DNA of 64,000 nucleotides, taken from assembly GCA_902776645.1 (NCBI GenBank), contig CACYQT010000015.1, forward strand, positions 1 through 64,000, in the 5' to 3' direction. The notes under the pieces were generated by a model. The model did not search any database, had not been told where the DNA came from, and worked only from the letters and a program-made list of their open reading frames with translations. Source of the DNA: an uncultured bacterium. GTDB lineage: Bacteria > Verrucomicrobiota > Lentisphaeria > Oligosphaerales > Oligosphaeraceae. Positions 42,449 to 52,214 of this stretch are shown one piece after another. Made by a program: the position numbers and the translations under genes. The stretch's first letter is position 1; the number at the start of each line of letters is the position of its first letter.

Positions 42449-44209
42449 TTAGAACAGGCCGTGGACTTTGCCGGTGTTGACATCGACGTCGATGCGGCGG
42501 AAGCCTGGATCGGACCCCGTGCCGGGCATCAGTTTGATGTCGCCGGCGACTGGAACGACGAAGCCCGCGCCCTTGTAGACGAGAATGTCGCGGACGGGCA
42601 GGATGAAGCCGCGCGGGCGGCCTTTGACGGTCGGATCGTGGGAGAGGCTGAGGTGCGTCTTGACCATGCATGTGCCCATGCTGGCCAGTTCCGGATCCTT
42701 CGAGAGCTGTTCGAGCTTCTCCTGCGCGGCGGGCAGGAATTCGACGCCCTCCGCTCCATATACTTCCTTCGAAATGAGTTCGACACGTTCTTTGAGCGGC
42801 GTGTCGAGATTGTAGAGGAAATGGAAGTTGTTCGGTTCGTTTGCGGCGGTCTTGACGGCTTCGGCCAGTTCGATGGCGCCTTCGCCGCCTTTGAGCCAAT
42901 GTTCCGAAAGGGCGGCGTAGGCGCCCGCCTGTTCGGAGATCTTGCGGACGAGGGCGATTTCCGCCGGCGTGTCCGTGTAGAAGCTGTTGATGCAGACGAC
43001 GGGCTTGACGCCCGCCTTCTTGACGGTTTCGATGTGGGCGAGGAGGTTGTCGCAGCCTTTTTCGAGCAGGCCGAGATTCTCCTTCGTGTAGGCTTCGTCC
43101 AGTTTCAGGCCGGGCTTGACTTCGGGGCCGCCTCCGTGCATCTTGAGGGCGCGGATGGTGGCGACGATGACGACGGCGTCCGGTTTCAGGCCGGAATAAC
43201 GGCATTTCAGATTCCAGAACTTTTCAAAACCGATGTCAGCGCCGAAGCCGGATTCCGTGACATGGTATTCGGACAGGGCGGTTCCGATCTTGTCCGCGAT
43301 GATGGAACTCTGTCCGATGGCGATATTTGCGAACGGTCCCGCATGGACGAGAATCGGCTGGCCTTCGATGGACTGCATAAGCGTCGGATTGAGGGCTTCG
43401 ACCATCCAGGCGGTCATCGCGCCGTCGACTTCCAGATCAGCCGTCGTGACGGGGGCGCCGGATTTCGAATAGGCGACGACGATTTTGCCGATGCGTTTCC
43501 GCAGATCCGCAAGATCTTCCGCGACGGCGAGAATGGCCATGATTTCGGAGGATACGGAGATGGCGAAACCGGATTCCATTTCGAAGCCGTCCATCTTGCC
43601 GCCTTTGCCGATGGTGATGTTGCGGAGGGCCTGCGCGCAGAAGTCCATGATCCACTTCATCTGGACGCGGTTGGGATCGATGTCGAGCCGTTTGAGATTG
43701 CGTTTGGCGAGCTGCGCGTCGTCGTAGTTGCGTTCATGCTGCATGCGGGCGGTGAGGGCGACCATGGCGAGATTGTGCGCGTTGGTGATGCGGTCGATAT
43801 CGCCCGTAAGGCCTAAGGAGAACGGCGTCAACGGGATGCATTGGGCGAGACCGCCGCCTGCGGCGGAGCCTTTGATATTGAACGTCGGGCCGCCGGAGGG
43901 CTGGCGGATGGCGCCGGAGACGCGGACGCCGAGCTTGCCGAGGCCTTGGACGAGGCCGAGCGTGGTGGTGGTCTTGCCTTCGCCGAGCGGCGTCGGCGTG
44001 ATGGCGGTCACATCGATGTATTTTCCTTTCGGGGCGTCTTTTAGACGAGACAGAACGGCTTTCTGGTCAATACGGGCCAATTGCCGTCCCCAGGGGATGA
44101 GTTCGGAGTCCAGAACGCCGAGCTTGCGTGCGATTTCCTGCACGGGGAGCATGGTTTCTTCTGCGGCTTCTGCGATTTGCCAGTCTGCGAGTTTGGTTGG
44201 ATCCAGCAT
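42449..44209 (-). CDS. fhs: Formate-tetrahydrofolate ligase
   Basis: The protein has 586 residues, slightly longer than the usual ~556. It joins formate to tetrahydrofolate with ATP, feeding one-carbon and purine metabolism or acetogenic routes. Motifs: [14 protein letters not shown] (P-loop), [33 protein letters not shown], and [13 protein letters not shown] promoter-like pair lies at 44255-44282. fold-linked partners (folD, etc.) are not adjacent. Confidence 0.97.
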   Translation of the reverse strand: MLDPTKLADWQIAEAAEETMLPVQEIARKLGVLDSELIPWGRQLARIDQKAVLSRLKDAPKGKYIDVTAITPTPLGEGKTTTTLGLVQGLGKLGVRVSGAIRQPSGGPTFNIKGSAAGGGLAQCIPLTPFSLGLTGDIDRITNAHNLAMVALTARMQHERNYDDAQLAKRNLKRLDIDPNRVQMKWIMDFCAQALRNITIGKGGKMDGFEMESGFAISVSSEIMAILAVAEDLADLRKRIGKIVVAYSKSGAPVTTADLEVDGAMTAWMVEALNPTLMQSIEGQPILVHAGPFANIAIGQSSIIADKIGTALSEYHVTESGFGADIGFEKFWNLKCRYSGLKPDAVVIVATIRALKMHGGGPEVKPGLKLDEAYTKENLGLLEKGCDNLLAHIETVKKAGVKPVVCINSFYTDTPAEIALVRKISEQAGAYAALSEHWLKGGEGAIELAEAVKTAANEPNNFHFLYNLDTPLKERVELISKEVYGAEGVEFLPAAQEKLEQLSKDPELASMGTCMVKTHLSLSHDPTVKGRPRGFILPVRDILVYKGAGFVVPVAGDIKLMPGTGSDPGFRRIDVDVNTGKVHGLF

Positions 44210-44254
44210 GTGGTGTCTCCGGTTTGTTGATTCCGTTTTATCGTAAAAACATTT

Positions 44255-44282
44255 ATTATAAAAGACAAAAATTATTGTTCAA
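44255..44282 (-). promoter_or_regulatory. Promoter of fhs
   Basis: On the minus strand TTGAAC (44282-44277) and TATAAT (44260-44255) are 16 bp apart, 46 bp before the fhs start codon. The -35 overlaps the 3' end of the preceding lipoprotein gene. Confidence 0.6.
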
Positions 44283-44682
44283 GGACTTGGATTCTGAAAT
44301 TCGTCAGCACGCCGTATTTGTTGTAGAACGCCTCGAGGGCGGTCGTGACGGTCATGGTGTTCATCGGGCGGTTGAGTTCGTTCTCGAAGGAGCGGACGGG
44401 ATTGGCGGTGCCATAGGCGGGAGGCGTCTTGGTGATGGTTCTTCTTTCCAGCCAGCGGGCGGCGAAGCCGCCGTTGATGTCCACGACGTTGGAAGGGCGT
44501 CCATATTTGGCGACCATTTCATCAAAAGTGGAAGTTCCTGCTTTCCAAGTGCTTCGTGCGTCTGCAAATGCTGCCCGCGTGCCTTCGAACGTGGAGACGC
44601 TCGATGTTTCGCAGGCTGGCAGAAGAAGCATCGCGAAAAGGCAGATGATGGCTTTTAACGTTTTTCCCATGGTCGTGCTCAT
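44272..44682 (-). CDS. Small lipoprotein, unknown
   Basis: The protein has 136 residues. The signal and lipobox LLLPAC (Cys about 24) are clear. The mature part includes [22 protein letters not shown], which is like the small beta-alpha-beta SmpA/OmlA-type outer-membrane lipoproteins that begin with a similar Met-Tyr-Gly-Pro pattern. This resemblance is loose. The Met at 44670 is another possible start. It lies between nadC and fhs on the same strand. Confidence 0.7.
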   Translation of the reverse strand: MSTTMGKTLKAIICLFAMLLLPACETSSVSTFEGTRAAFADARSTWKAGTSTFDEMVAKYGRPSNVVDINGGFAARWLERRTITKTPPAYGTANPVRSFENELNRPMNTMTVTTALEAFYNKYGVLTNFRIQVLEQ

Positions 44683-44695
44683 GACTGGAAATGAA

Positions 44696-45556
44696 TTAGT
44701 TGAGGATGTCGAGGCCGATGTCGATGGATTTGACGCTGTGGGTGAGGGCGCCGCTGGAGATGAAATCGAGGCCGAGATTGCGGAGGGAGGGAAGCCGTTC
44801 GAGCGTGATGTTGCCGGAAGCTTCGGTCTTCGCGCGGCCGGCGATGATCTTGATGGCTTCGACCATCATGTCGTTGGACATGTTGTCCAGCAGGATGTAT
44901 TCGACGCCTGCGTCGGCGGCCTGGCGGACTTCGTCAAGGTTGTCCGCTTCGATTTCGATTTCCAGTTTGGGATATTTTTCGCGGCATTGGCGGACGGCCC
45001 ATGCGATGGAGCCTTCGCCGACGGATTTGGCCATTTCACGGTGGTTGTCCTTGATCATGATGCGGTCGAACAGCCCGAAGCGGTGGTTCTGCGCGCCGCC
45101 GACCTTGACGGCGTATTTTTCAAGCATGCGCAGGCCGGGCGTGGTCTTGCGCGTGTCCAGAAGTTTTGTCTTGGAATCGCCCAACGCCAAAACGTATTGG
45201 CGCGTCATGGTGGCGATGCCGGAGAGGCGCTGCATGAAATTCAACGCGCAGCGTTCGCCGGTGAGAATAGGCTGCGCCTTGCCGCAGACGACGGCGAGCT
45301 CCGTTCCGGGCTTGCAGAAATCGCCTTCCTGCACGAGCGGCTGGAAGTCCAACGAACGGTCGAGTTCATGGAAAATGGTCTTGACGACAGGCAGGCCCGC
45401 GCAGACGCAGGGCTGCCGCGTGATGAAACGCGCCTCTGTTTCCAGCTTTTCCGGCACGACGGCGAGCGTCGTCGCGTCGCCGGAGCCGATGTCTTCGGCG
45501 AGGGCGAGGCGGCAGATGTTGGAAAGGACTTCTGGTTCGAGTACGGGAGCGGTCAT
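44696..45556 (-). CDS. nadC: Nicotinate-nucleotide pyrophosphorylase
   Basis: The protein has 286 residues, the normal length. It makes nicotinate mononucleotide from quinolinate and PRPP in NAD synthesis. Motifs: EDIGSGDATT at the N-terminus, RCALNFMQRLSGIAT, DTRKTTPGLRMLEKYAVKVGGAQNHR with the catalytic Lys and Arg, and EIEADNLDEV with the PRPP/metal Glu and Asp. The ATG at 45556 fits the family; the longer frame adds 27 odd residues. Confidence 0.96.
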   Translation of the reverse strand: MTAPVLEPEVLSNICRLALAEDIGSGDATTLAVVPEKLETEARFITRQPCVCAGLPVVKTIFHELDRSLDFQPLVQEGDFCKPGTELAVVCGKAQPILTGERCALNFMQRLSGIATMTRQYVLALGDSKTKLLDTRKTTPGLRMLEKYAVKVGGAQNHRFGLFDRIMIKDNHREMAKSVGEGSIAWAVRQCREKYPKLEIEIEADNLDEVRQAADAGVEYILLDNMSNDMMVEAIKIIAGRAKTEASGNITLERLPSLRNLGLDFISSGALTHSVKSIDIGLDILN

Positions 45557-45599
45557 GGCGTGGTCTCCGGCGGTTGGTTGTTCGTATATGAAAGTTTTT

Positions 45600-46682
45600 T
45601 TATTCCGTTTTATGGCAGAACTGAATGATGCTGACAAGCGAGAAGAGGGCGACGGTCTGAAGCAGAATCAGAAAGAAGCCGTAGGCGGGAAGCCACAGAA
45701 GTGTCGTCGCGCCAGCGCCTTGTATCAGGCAGAGGAGGCAGACGAGCAGGACGGCCTGCGGCCGTGTCAGCCCGAGCTGGACGAAGCGGTGCGAAATGTG
45801 GCGGTTGTCGCCGACATAGATGGGGCGATGGAGCCGCATGCGGATGATGACGACGGCGACGGCGTCGAACAGCGGGAGGCTGAGGACGAGCAGCGGGATG
45901 AGCACGGGGGCAGGCGTGGGGCTTTCGTCGGGAAGATAGAACGTCGTCAGAAGTCCCGTGACGGCAAGGCAGAAGCCAAGAAAATGGCTGCCGCCATCGC
46001 CCATGAAGATTTTGGCGGGCGGGCGGTTGTGCATCAGAAAACCGAGAGCGACGCCGCCTGTGACGGACGACAGCATGGAGACGAAATGCTGGCCGCGGAC
46101 GGCGGCGATGAAAAAGAAGAAGAAGGCGGCGATGGCGGCGATGCCGCCGGCCAGGCCGTCCATGTTGTCAAGAAAATTGAGCACGTTGACGATGGTGACG
46201 ATCCACAGGACGGTGACGCCCCAGCCGAAGATCGGATTTTCGACGAACAGGAAGACGCGGATGCCCGACGCGGCGACGCAACCCGCTATCACAAACTGCC
46301 AGAGGAACTTGAGCTTGGCGCTGAACGCGTTTTTGTCGTCGCACATGCCGAGGATGCAGAAGGCGGTCGCGCCGAGAATGATGGCGGTCATCTTGGGGAG
46401 GACGGCGTTGATGCCGTCCAGAAACGGCTCGATCCGTCCGCCCGCGATGGACGGCGCGAGTTTGGCGACGGCGATGCCGCCGGCGATGACGACGAGCCAT
46501 GCGGAGGTCATGCCGAGGCCGCCGAGCACGGGCGTGGGGGCCTTATGGGACTTGTGGGCCTCCTGTTTCGGCTTGTCGACGAATCCCAAGCGGGGGGCGA
46601 GCTTGCGGCAGAGCCCCGTCGTGACGGTCGCCAGAATGGCGGCCGCTAGCCAGGCGGCGATATAGAGGATGTTCCATGACAT
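45600..46682 (-). CDS. WecA/TagO-type polyprenyl-P sugar-1-P transferase
   Basis: The protein has 360 residues with about ten membrane helices. It has the family's Asp-Asp-Lys (DDKNAFS), FLDNMDGLAGG (Asn-Met-Asp-Gly), MGDGGSHFLGF and HISHRFVQLG (the His-rich cytoplasmic loop). Of the MraY/WecA superfamily the HISHR loop favours WecA/TagO, so it should transfer a GlcNAc-phosphate-type head to undecaprenyl phosphate, starting surface-polysaccharide synthesis. It begins 6 bp after the thioesterase gene. Confidence 0.88.
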   Translation of the reverse strand: MSWNILYIAAWLAAAILATVTTGLCRKLAPRLGFVDKPKQEAHKSHKAPTPVLGGLGMTSAWLVVIAGGIAVAKLAPSIAGGRIEPFLDGINAVLPKMTAIILGATAFCILGMCDDKNAFSAKLKFLWQFVIAGCVAASGIRVFLFVENPIFGWGVTVLWIVTIVNVLNFLDNMDGLAGGIAAIAAFFFFFIAAVRGQHFVSMLSSVTGGVALGFLMHNRPPAKIFMGDGGSHFLGFCLAVTGLLTTFYLPDESPTPAPVLIPLLVLSLPLFDAVAVVIIRMRLHRPIYVGDNRHISHRFVQLGLTRPQAVLLVCLLCLIQGAGATTLLWLPAYGFFLILLQTVALFSLVSIIQFCHKTE

Positions 46683-46688
46683 GGTTGG

Positions 46689-47084
46689 TTACTCGAAGAT
46701 TTGGCGGATGTTTTCAGGCGGACGGGAGGGCCGCCCTGTTTTGGCGTTGAGGAAGACGAGCGTGACGTCGCCATCGACCAGCAGAACGCCGTCGCGTTTG
46801 ACTTCGCAGGCGGTCTTCAGCTTCAGACCGTCGAATTCGACGACGCGGGCGGTGACGTCCAACAGGTCGTCGTAACGGGCGGGGCGATGGTATTTCGCAT
46901 GGGCGTCGAGGACTGGCAGCATGAAGCCTTGCTCTTCTATCTCTTTGTAGGAAAGGCCGTTGAGACGGAGCAACTCCGTCCGGGCACGTTCGAAAAGCAT
47001 GAAATAGTTGGCGTAGTAGACGACGCCCATCTGGTCCGTGTCGGCGTAGCAGACTCTGTATTGGGTTGTGTTTTCTGTAATCAT
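46689..47084 (-). CDS. YbgC/4HBT-type acyl-CoA thioesterase
   Basis: The protein has 131 residues, normal for hotdog thioesterases. Residues 8-30 (CYADTDQMGVVYYANYFMLFE) form the family's signature with the catalytic Asp. It hydrolyses an acyl-CoA in the cytosol. In proteobacteria ybgC stands at the head of the tol-pal cluster; here it is coupled to cmk (4-bp overlap) and the tol genes lie about 5 kb away. Confidence 0.9.
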   Translation of the reverse strand: MITENTTQYRVCYADTDQMGVVYYANYFMLFERARTELLRLNGLSYKEIEEQGFMLPVLDAHAKYHRPARYDDLLDVTARVVEFDGLKLKTACEVKRDGVLLVDGDVTLVFLNAKTGRPSRPPENIRQIFE

Positions 47085-47761
47085 TGGCGTGGGTTTGCGC
47101 GCATGTGTTCGACCATTTTGTCCACGACTTCGTCCGGCGTCATGTTGTCGGTGTTGATGAGGAGCGCATCTTCCGCCGGCTTCAGGGGGGCGATGGGGCG
47201 TGTCGAGTCGAGATGGTCGCGCATTTTGATCTGTTTGGCGACTTCCTCCAGCGACGTGCCGTCTTTGAAATCGCCTTGCTTCAGACGGCGTCTTGCGCGT
47301 TCTTCGGGGCTGGCCGTGATGAAGAATTTATAGGTTGCGTTCGGGAGGACGACCGTCTGGATGTCCCTCCCTTCCATGATGATGATGGGCAGTTTCGCGC
47401 AGTCGCGCTGTTTCTGGAGCATCCAGTCGCGGACTTCAGGGATGGCGGCGACCGGCGACACGACGTCGGAGACTTCCTTCGAGCGGAGGAAGGCGTGGTC
47501 GACAGGCTTGTCGTTGAAGAAGAGCTCCAGCGTGTTCTTTTCGTTGTCGAGGCGGTATTCCAGCGTCCATTTCGGCAGAAGCTTCACGAGATCCTGCGGA
47601 TTTTTCGTGGGATCGATGCCGAGATTGTAGGCGGCTCCCGCGACGGCGCGGTACATTTCGCCCGTGTTGACGTAGAGGCCGTTGATTCTTGCCGCCAGCA
47701 GTCTGGCGTCTGTGCTCTTGCCCGACGCGGCGGGCCCGTCTATGGCTATTTGAAGTGCCAT
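47081..47761 (-). CDS. cmk: Cytidylate kinase
   Basis: The protein has 226 residues. IAIDGPAASGKSTDARLLAA is the P-loop, EGRDIQTVVLPNATYKFFITAS the substrate segment, and ERARRRL the lid. It phosphorylates CMP and dCMP. It overlaps the thioesterase gene by ATGA and follows rseP by 28 bp, so the whole minus-strand set may be one transcript. Confidence 0.95.
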   Translation of the reverse strand: MALQIAIDGPAASGKSTDARLLAARINGLYVNTGEMYRAVAGAAYNLGIDPTKNPQDLVKLLPKWTLEYRLDNEKNTLELFFNDKPVDHAFLRSKEVSDVVSPVAAIPEVRDWMLQKQRDCAKLPIIIMEGRDIQTVVLPNATYKFFITASPEERARRRLKQGDFKDGTSLEEVAKQIKMRDHLDSTRPIAPLKPAEDALLINTDNMTPDEVVDKMVEHMRANPRQ

Positions 47762-47789
47762 GGAATGTTCCTCCTCTTATATTTAAAGG

Positions 47790-49664
47790 TTAAGGCTTTT
47801 TCTCCTCCGTCTCCAGCTGCTCCATGGACGGGGCTGAACGCTGGAAGGCCTTGATGAATTTCGGAAGGCGGATGACGTCGTTGAACGTGATATAGACCAT
47901 CAGGACGATCAGCAGCCCCGCGAAGATGTTCTGCAGCCATGAGACGAGCTTGACGGGAAGCGGCCTGCGGATGATCGCCTCGATGAAGGCGAACAGGATG
48001 TGGCCGCCGTCCAAGACAGGGAACGGCAACAGGTTGACGAACGCGAGTGAGAATGTGATCAGAATGATCAGCGACATGCCGCCGCGCAGCCCTTCGCTCT
48101 TCAGCGTGCCCCACAGGAGGGCGCTGATGCCGACGACGCCGCTCATGTGCTTCACCTTGACCTGCGACTTGCTGGTCTTCGTCCCGCTGATTTTGGATGT
48201 GATCGGCTTGAACAGCAATGAAAGCGTCTTCGTGGTTTGGTTGAAGACATCCGTAAACTGCCGCCACGGCGACAGATGGACGATGGCCTTCGGCGGCGTG
48301 TCGTCCAGTTCGACGCCGATGAGATAGCGGTCTCCCGCTTCGCGGGCGGCGATGTTCTCAATCGTGATCTCGCGTCCGTCGCGTTCGACGACGAGCGTCA
48401 TCGGGGCGCCTTTTGAGTTTTTCACAAGTTCTGTGAAAACAGAGGCTTCTGTGATTTCAACGCCGTTGAGCTTCAAAACGCGGTCGTGATATTGGAGACC
48501 CGCCTCTTCGGCCGGGCTGTCCTGGAAGACGTTTTTGATGATGACGGCGAAGACGAAGCCGAGGCTTTTGGCGTCGCGTTCGGCCGGAAGCTTGACGGAG
48601 AGCGGCATCTCCTTGCCGTTGCGGGCGATAAGGAAGTCCGCCGTCGTCGCGTCGGGATTCTCCTTCAATGTTTCGAAAAGCGATTTCGTGGAGACGACGG
48701 TCTTCCCGAAGACGGAGAGCAACTGGTCGCCGCCCTTGAATCCGGCGGCCTCCGCGGGCGAGCCCGGAAGGATGCCGCTGACGGCGATGGGATTGCGGGC
48801 GGCGTAGAACGGGACGCCGAGACCTTCGTAAAGAGGATTCGGAAGCTGTTCGTACGCAATCTCGAAGGGGGCGCTTTCGCCTGGGCGGACGACCGTCAGC
48901 GTGGCCTGCGGCAGGCCGTTGTAGGCGTGCATTTCATACAACTGGCTGTAGCCGTTCTGGAGCGGCTTGCCGTTGACGTGCGTGATGCGGTCATACGGCC
49001 GAAGCCCCGCCTGCCATTCGAGACCGGGCTGCGGCGTGTAGGTGATTTCGCTTTCGTGTCCTTTTTTGTCACGAATTGTCATGACGATGGGCTCCAATTG
49101 TTCGACGGACGGAAGCTTCAGGGTGTCCTTGAGGCTTTCCCAATCATACGTCAAATCGTCTATCGAACCATCGTAGGGGACGCCGTTGACGGCGACGATG
49201 ACGTCGCTTTCTTTCACGCCGTCCTTATATAAAGGAAGGATTTTCGGGACGTCCACGACGATGCAGGAACTGGCCGGCGGATTTTTCCAGACGCCGACGC
49301 CCCACATGACGGTCGCGAGGACGAAGCCGAAGAGAATGTTGAAAAACGGTCCGGCGAAGGCGGTTACGGCGCGGGCCATCGGTGCTCCGTGTGGCAGTTC
49401 GCGGCCGTCTTCCGTTTTCGTCGTTTCGGCCGTGTCCAGCTGCGGGATGGAGACGAAACCGCCGAACGGCAGCCAGCTGATGACGTATTCGATGCCTCCT
49501 TTTTTGAAGCCCCAGATCTTCTTGCCGAAGCCGATGGAGAATTTCTCCACGACGAGCTTCTGCCAGACGGCGGCGAGAAGATGTCCGAATTCATGGATGA
49601 AAATGCAGAATCCGAAGAAGAAGACGGTAAACAGGATGATGGCGATGTTTGCGATGACAGTCAT
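47790..49664 (-). CDS. rseP: RseP-type site-2 protease with extra PDZ domains
   Basis: The protein has 624 residues, against about 450 in E. coli. HEFGHLLAA in the first membrane helix is the HExxH zinc site and LVNLLPFPVLDGGH in a later helix supplies the third ligand. Between them I count four PDZ-like segments (about residues 110-160, 195-245, 270-310 and 345-390), where E. coli has two. It cuts membrane-anchored anti-sigma factors and remnant signal peptides. The sigma operon at 16-20 kb has a soluble anti-sigma factor, so it is not an obvious substrate. Confidence 0.92.
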   Translation of the reverse strand: MTVIANIAIILFTVFFFGFCIFIHEFGHLLAAVWQKLVVEKFSIGFGKKIWGFKKGGIEYVISWLPFGGFVSIPQLDTAETTKTEDGRELPHGAPMARAVTAFAGPFFNILFGFVLATVMWGVGVWKNPPASSCIVVDVPKILPLYKDGVKESDVIVAVNGVPYDGSIDDLTYDWESLKDTLKLPSVEQLEPIVMTIRDKKGHESEITYTPQPGLEWQAGLRPYDRITHVNGKPLQNGYSQLYEMHAYNGLPQATLTVVRPGESAPFEIAYEQLPNPLYEGLGVPFYAARNPIAVSGILPGSPAEAAGFKGGDQLLSVFGKTVVSTKSLFETLKENPDATTADFLIARNGKEMPLSVKLPAERDAKSLGFVFAVIIKNVFQDSPAEEAGLQYHDRVLKLNGVEITEASVFTELVKNSKGAPMTLVVERDGREITIENIAAREAGDRYLIGVELDDTPPKAIVHLSPWRQFTDVFNQTTKTLSLLFKPITSKISGTKTSKSQVKVKHMSGVVGISALLWGTLKSEGLRGGMSLIILITFSLAFVNLLPFPVLDGGHILFAFIEAIIRRPLPVKLVSWLQNIFAGLLIVLMVYITFNDVIRLPKFIKAFQRSAPSMEQLETEEKKP

Positions 49665-49704
49665 ATTTTGCTTTGTCTGTTTGGATGATGTTTAAGTGTT
49701 GAGG

Positions 49705-51126
49705 TCAAGGGACTTGGATCTCCCATACGCCCCAATGGCGGTTGCGGTTCGAGCGGAAGAAGATGGACTTGCCGTCCGGCGCCCAGACGGGCATGTCGTC
49801 AAGAGCTTGCGATGACGTGACTTGTGTCAGATTCGACCCGTCGGCGTCCATGATCCAGATATCCGTGTCCTCCTGTGACTGGGGGGCGTTGATGTTGGCC
49901 GCGAAGGCGATTCGCTTTCCGTCCGGCGACCAGGCGGGCTGCTTGAATGAGGCGGGGCTGTTCTTCGGGGATAGCTGGTCCAGGAGGGAGCCGTCCGATT
50001 CGATTTTGTAGATGGCCAGTGGACTGCCGTTCTGGAAGGCGATGCGGCGCCCGTTGGGCGACCAGGCGGGGCATTCGCCGTTGCAGAAGAATTCCGGCAG
50101 GATGTTTTTCGTGCCGTCCAGCGTGAACATCCATATCTGCGGTGCCGCGAGCTTGTCTTTTGGATAGACTGTAATGAGAACCTCTTGGCCGCCGAATGGC
50201 CGTTTTTGCGGATTCATCATGATCAGCTCGCTGGAATGGACCAGATTCAGTTTCTGGACACCGTCTTTCTTGGGGATACGGCATTTCCAAAGGTCCAGGC
50301 GGCCTGTCCGGTTGGAGGCGAAAAGCACGTCGGAATTTTTTGTGACGGATGGTGTCAGATCAATGTTTCCTTTTGTTACAATGACTTGGTTCTGAATAGG
50401 TTGCGTTGGCGGGTAATGGATGAGCCAGACCTCGTGTTTGGCGGGCTTGGCTTGCGTCTCGACGAGCACGGAGGCCAGGATGCCGTCGCCTTCCGGAAGA
50501 AGGACGAAGCTCAGGATCTGCAGTTGCTCGCCTTCCAATTGGACATGGGAAACAGGCTGGAAGTTCCCCGGTTCGTTGAAGGACCTTTCGGCGCGGAGCA
50601 TGCCGGGAACCAGCTGGGCCCGCCCGTATTTCGACGGCTTGATCGTCCAGTTGAGGAGGCCTGGATTCTCCGGCGCGAGCTTGCCGGAAATCTGCGCCGC
50701 CGCCGTGGCCGGTGAAAAAGCGATCTTCTCCTCCTTGAAGGCGTTCTTTCGGAAGGAGATTTCTGCTTTCTCCTGCTGGTTGGAGGGCAGGGTGAAATCG
50801 ACGGGCGTCTGCCCGATATGCGTGCCGTTGAGGAAGACGTCCGCTTCGGGCGGATCGCTTTCCGCATGGAACTGCTTGTCCAGGACGATGTCCAAAGGAG
50901 ATGGCGTGGAATACGTGATGACCGTTTCCGTTGGGGCGCAGCCTTTTGCGGAAACGGTCGCCTTGACGGAGCCGAACGGGAGGACATGGACGTCCGCTGG
51001 GGCGCGGAGCGTGTCCTGTCCGATTGTCACGTCCGCGCCGTCCGGAATGACCTGCACGGTGACGTGGTGGCAGCCTGTCATCAAGAGGATGATGAGCGGC
51101 AATAGGATGGTGATGAGGCGAATCAT
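49705..51126 (-). CDS. TolB-like beta-propeller lipoprotein with PEGA domains
   Basis: The protein has 473 residues. A lipobox (LMTGC, Cys about residue 19) anchors it. Two PEGA-like repeats follow (about 22-75 and 78-135, with PDGADVTIGQD and PPEADVFLNGTHIGQTP). The C-terminal 300 residues form TolB/WD40-type blades (CPAWSPNGRRIAFQNG, PAWSPDGKRIAFAANIN, MPVWAPDGKSIFFRSN). Such domains bind peptidoglycan or Pal. Its closeness to the TolQ-R-A-like genes, although on the opposite strand, supports a Tol-Pal role. The N-terminal PEGA part is not part of classic TolB. Confidence 0.85.
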   Translation of the reverse strand: MIRLITILLPLIILLMTGCHHVTVQVIPDGADVTIGQDTLRAPADVHVLPFGSVKATVSAKGCAPTETVITYSTPSPLDIVLDKQFHAESDPPEADVFLNGTHIGQTPVDFTLPSNQQEKAEISFRKNAFKEEKIAFSPATAAAQISGKLAPENPGLLNWTIKPSKYGRAQLVPGMLRAERSFNEPGNFQPVSHVQLEGEQLQILSFVLLPEGDGILASVLVETQAKPAKHEVWLIHYPPTQPIQNQVIVTKGNIDLTPSVTKNSDVLFASNRTGRLDLWKCRIPKKDGVQKLNLVHSSELIMMNPQKRPFGGQEVLITVYPKDKLAAPQIWMFTLDGTKNILPEFFCNGECPAWSPNGRRIAFQNGSPLAIYKIESDGSLLDQLSPKNSPASFKQPAWSPDGKRIAFAANINAPQSQEDTDIWIMDADGSNLTQVTSSQALDDMPVWAPDGKSIFFRSNRNRHWGVWEIQVP

Positions 51127-51335
51127 GAGTTTTTAGTTCCAGAAGAAAACGACAGTAAAACTAGATAATATAACAAGAGCGGCGGGAATAAACAAGAAAT
51201 CAGAAAAAATCGCCGTCATGCCGCCATGAAAGAGTGCAGATTATTCGTTAAAAAGGATGAGATTTTACTGGCAGGTTTGACTCTTTACATTACATTATGT
51301 ATAAAAGATGAGTCTCGTTTATGCGAGGGAGGGCC
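51127..51335. other. Divergent promoter region
   Basis: About 210 AT-rich bases separate the divergent TolB-like and rsmA genes. A TTTACATTACATTATGTATA stretch near 51290 could hold a -10, but no clear -35 is paired with it. No gene is seen. Confidence 0.4.
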
Positions 51336-52193
51336 ATGAGGGAGCGTTTGACGTCGATACACGGTATGAACAAAAGTGAGTTGTTGGCATTGCTGGAGCG
51401 ATTGGAACTTCATCCCAGCCGCAGGCTTGGGCAGAATTTTCTGATTGATCCGAACATGCTGGATTCGCTGGTCCGCAGCGCGGGCGTTGCGGCGGGGGAC
51501 AGGATTCTGGAAATCGGCCCGGGCACGGGGACGCTGACGGAGCGGATGCTGGTGGCGGGGGCCCGTGTGCAGGCGGTCGAACTGGACCATCGTCTGGCGG
51601 GCTACCTGCGGGACGAGCGGTTCAAGGATGACGAAATGTTTTCGCTGACGGAGGCGGATGCATGCCGGCTGGATTTGGACGCGTTGATGGGGGAGGCCCC
51701 GTTCCGATGCGTGGCGAATCTGCCGTACAGCTGCAGTTCGCAGCTGCTGGCTTCGCTGACCGCCATGGTCAACCAGCCGCAGGACATCCACGTCCTCCTG
51801 CAGAAGGAGATGGCGGACCGTTTGACCGCGAAGGCCAGTACGAAGGAATACGGCGTCCTGACAGTCCGTCTCGGGCTGCTGTATGAAATTTCGATTGTGA
51901 AGACGATACCGAAAAACGTCTTCTTCCCTCCGCCGGAGGTCGTCAGCGCGTTCGTGCGGATGCGGTTGCGGCCGAAGCGGCCGCCGCGTGACGTGATGGC
52001 CGCCGTGTCCCATGTGGCGGGGCTGGCCTTCGGGCAGCGCCGCAAGAAGACATGCCGGATGCTGGAGCCGGAATACGGGGCCGAACGTGTCGCGGCGGCG
52101 TTTGCCGCCGCATCGCTGACGGAAGATGTGAGGGCGGACGCCATCACGCCGCAGGCGTATGTGCGTTTGGGAATGGAGCTGATGAATCAATAA
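51336..52193 (+). CDS. rsmA: 16S rRNA dimethyladenosine transferase
   Basis: The protein has 285 residues. GQNFLIDPNMLDS, LEIGPGTGTLTERML (SAM site), VELD, NLPYSCSSQLL (catalytic motif IV) and a C-terminal helical part are all intact. It dimethylates the two conserved adenines at the 16S 3' end. GAGGGAGGG precedes the ATG at 51336; the ATGs at 51321 and 51366 are alternatives. Confidence 0.95.
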   Translation: MRERLTSIHGMNKSELLALLERLELHPSRRLGQNFLIDPNMLDSLVRSAGVAAGDRILEIGPGTGTLTERMLVAGARVQAVELDHRLAGYLRDERFKDDEMFSLTEADACRLDLDALMGEAPFRCVANLPYSCSSQLLASLTAMVNQPQDIHVLLQKEMADRLTAKASTKEYGVLTVRLGLLYEISIVKTIPKNVFFPPPEVVSAFVRMRLRPKRPPRDVMAAVSHVAGLAFGQRRKKTCRMLEPEYGAERVAAAFAAASLTEDVRADAITPQAYVRLGMELMNQ

Positions 52194-52214
52194 CCGATAG
52201 GAGAAAAAGATAAC

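Noticed and set aside
42398-43816. Plus-strand frames opposite fhs
   Set aside because: They are shadows of the clear formate-THF ligase gene, with biased composition and no motifs.
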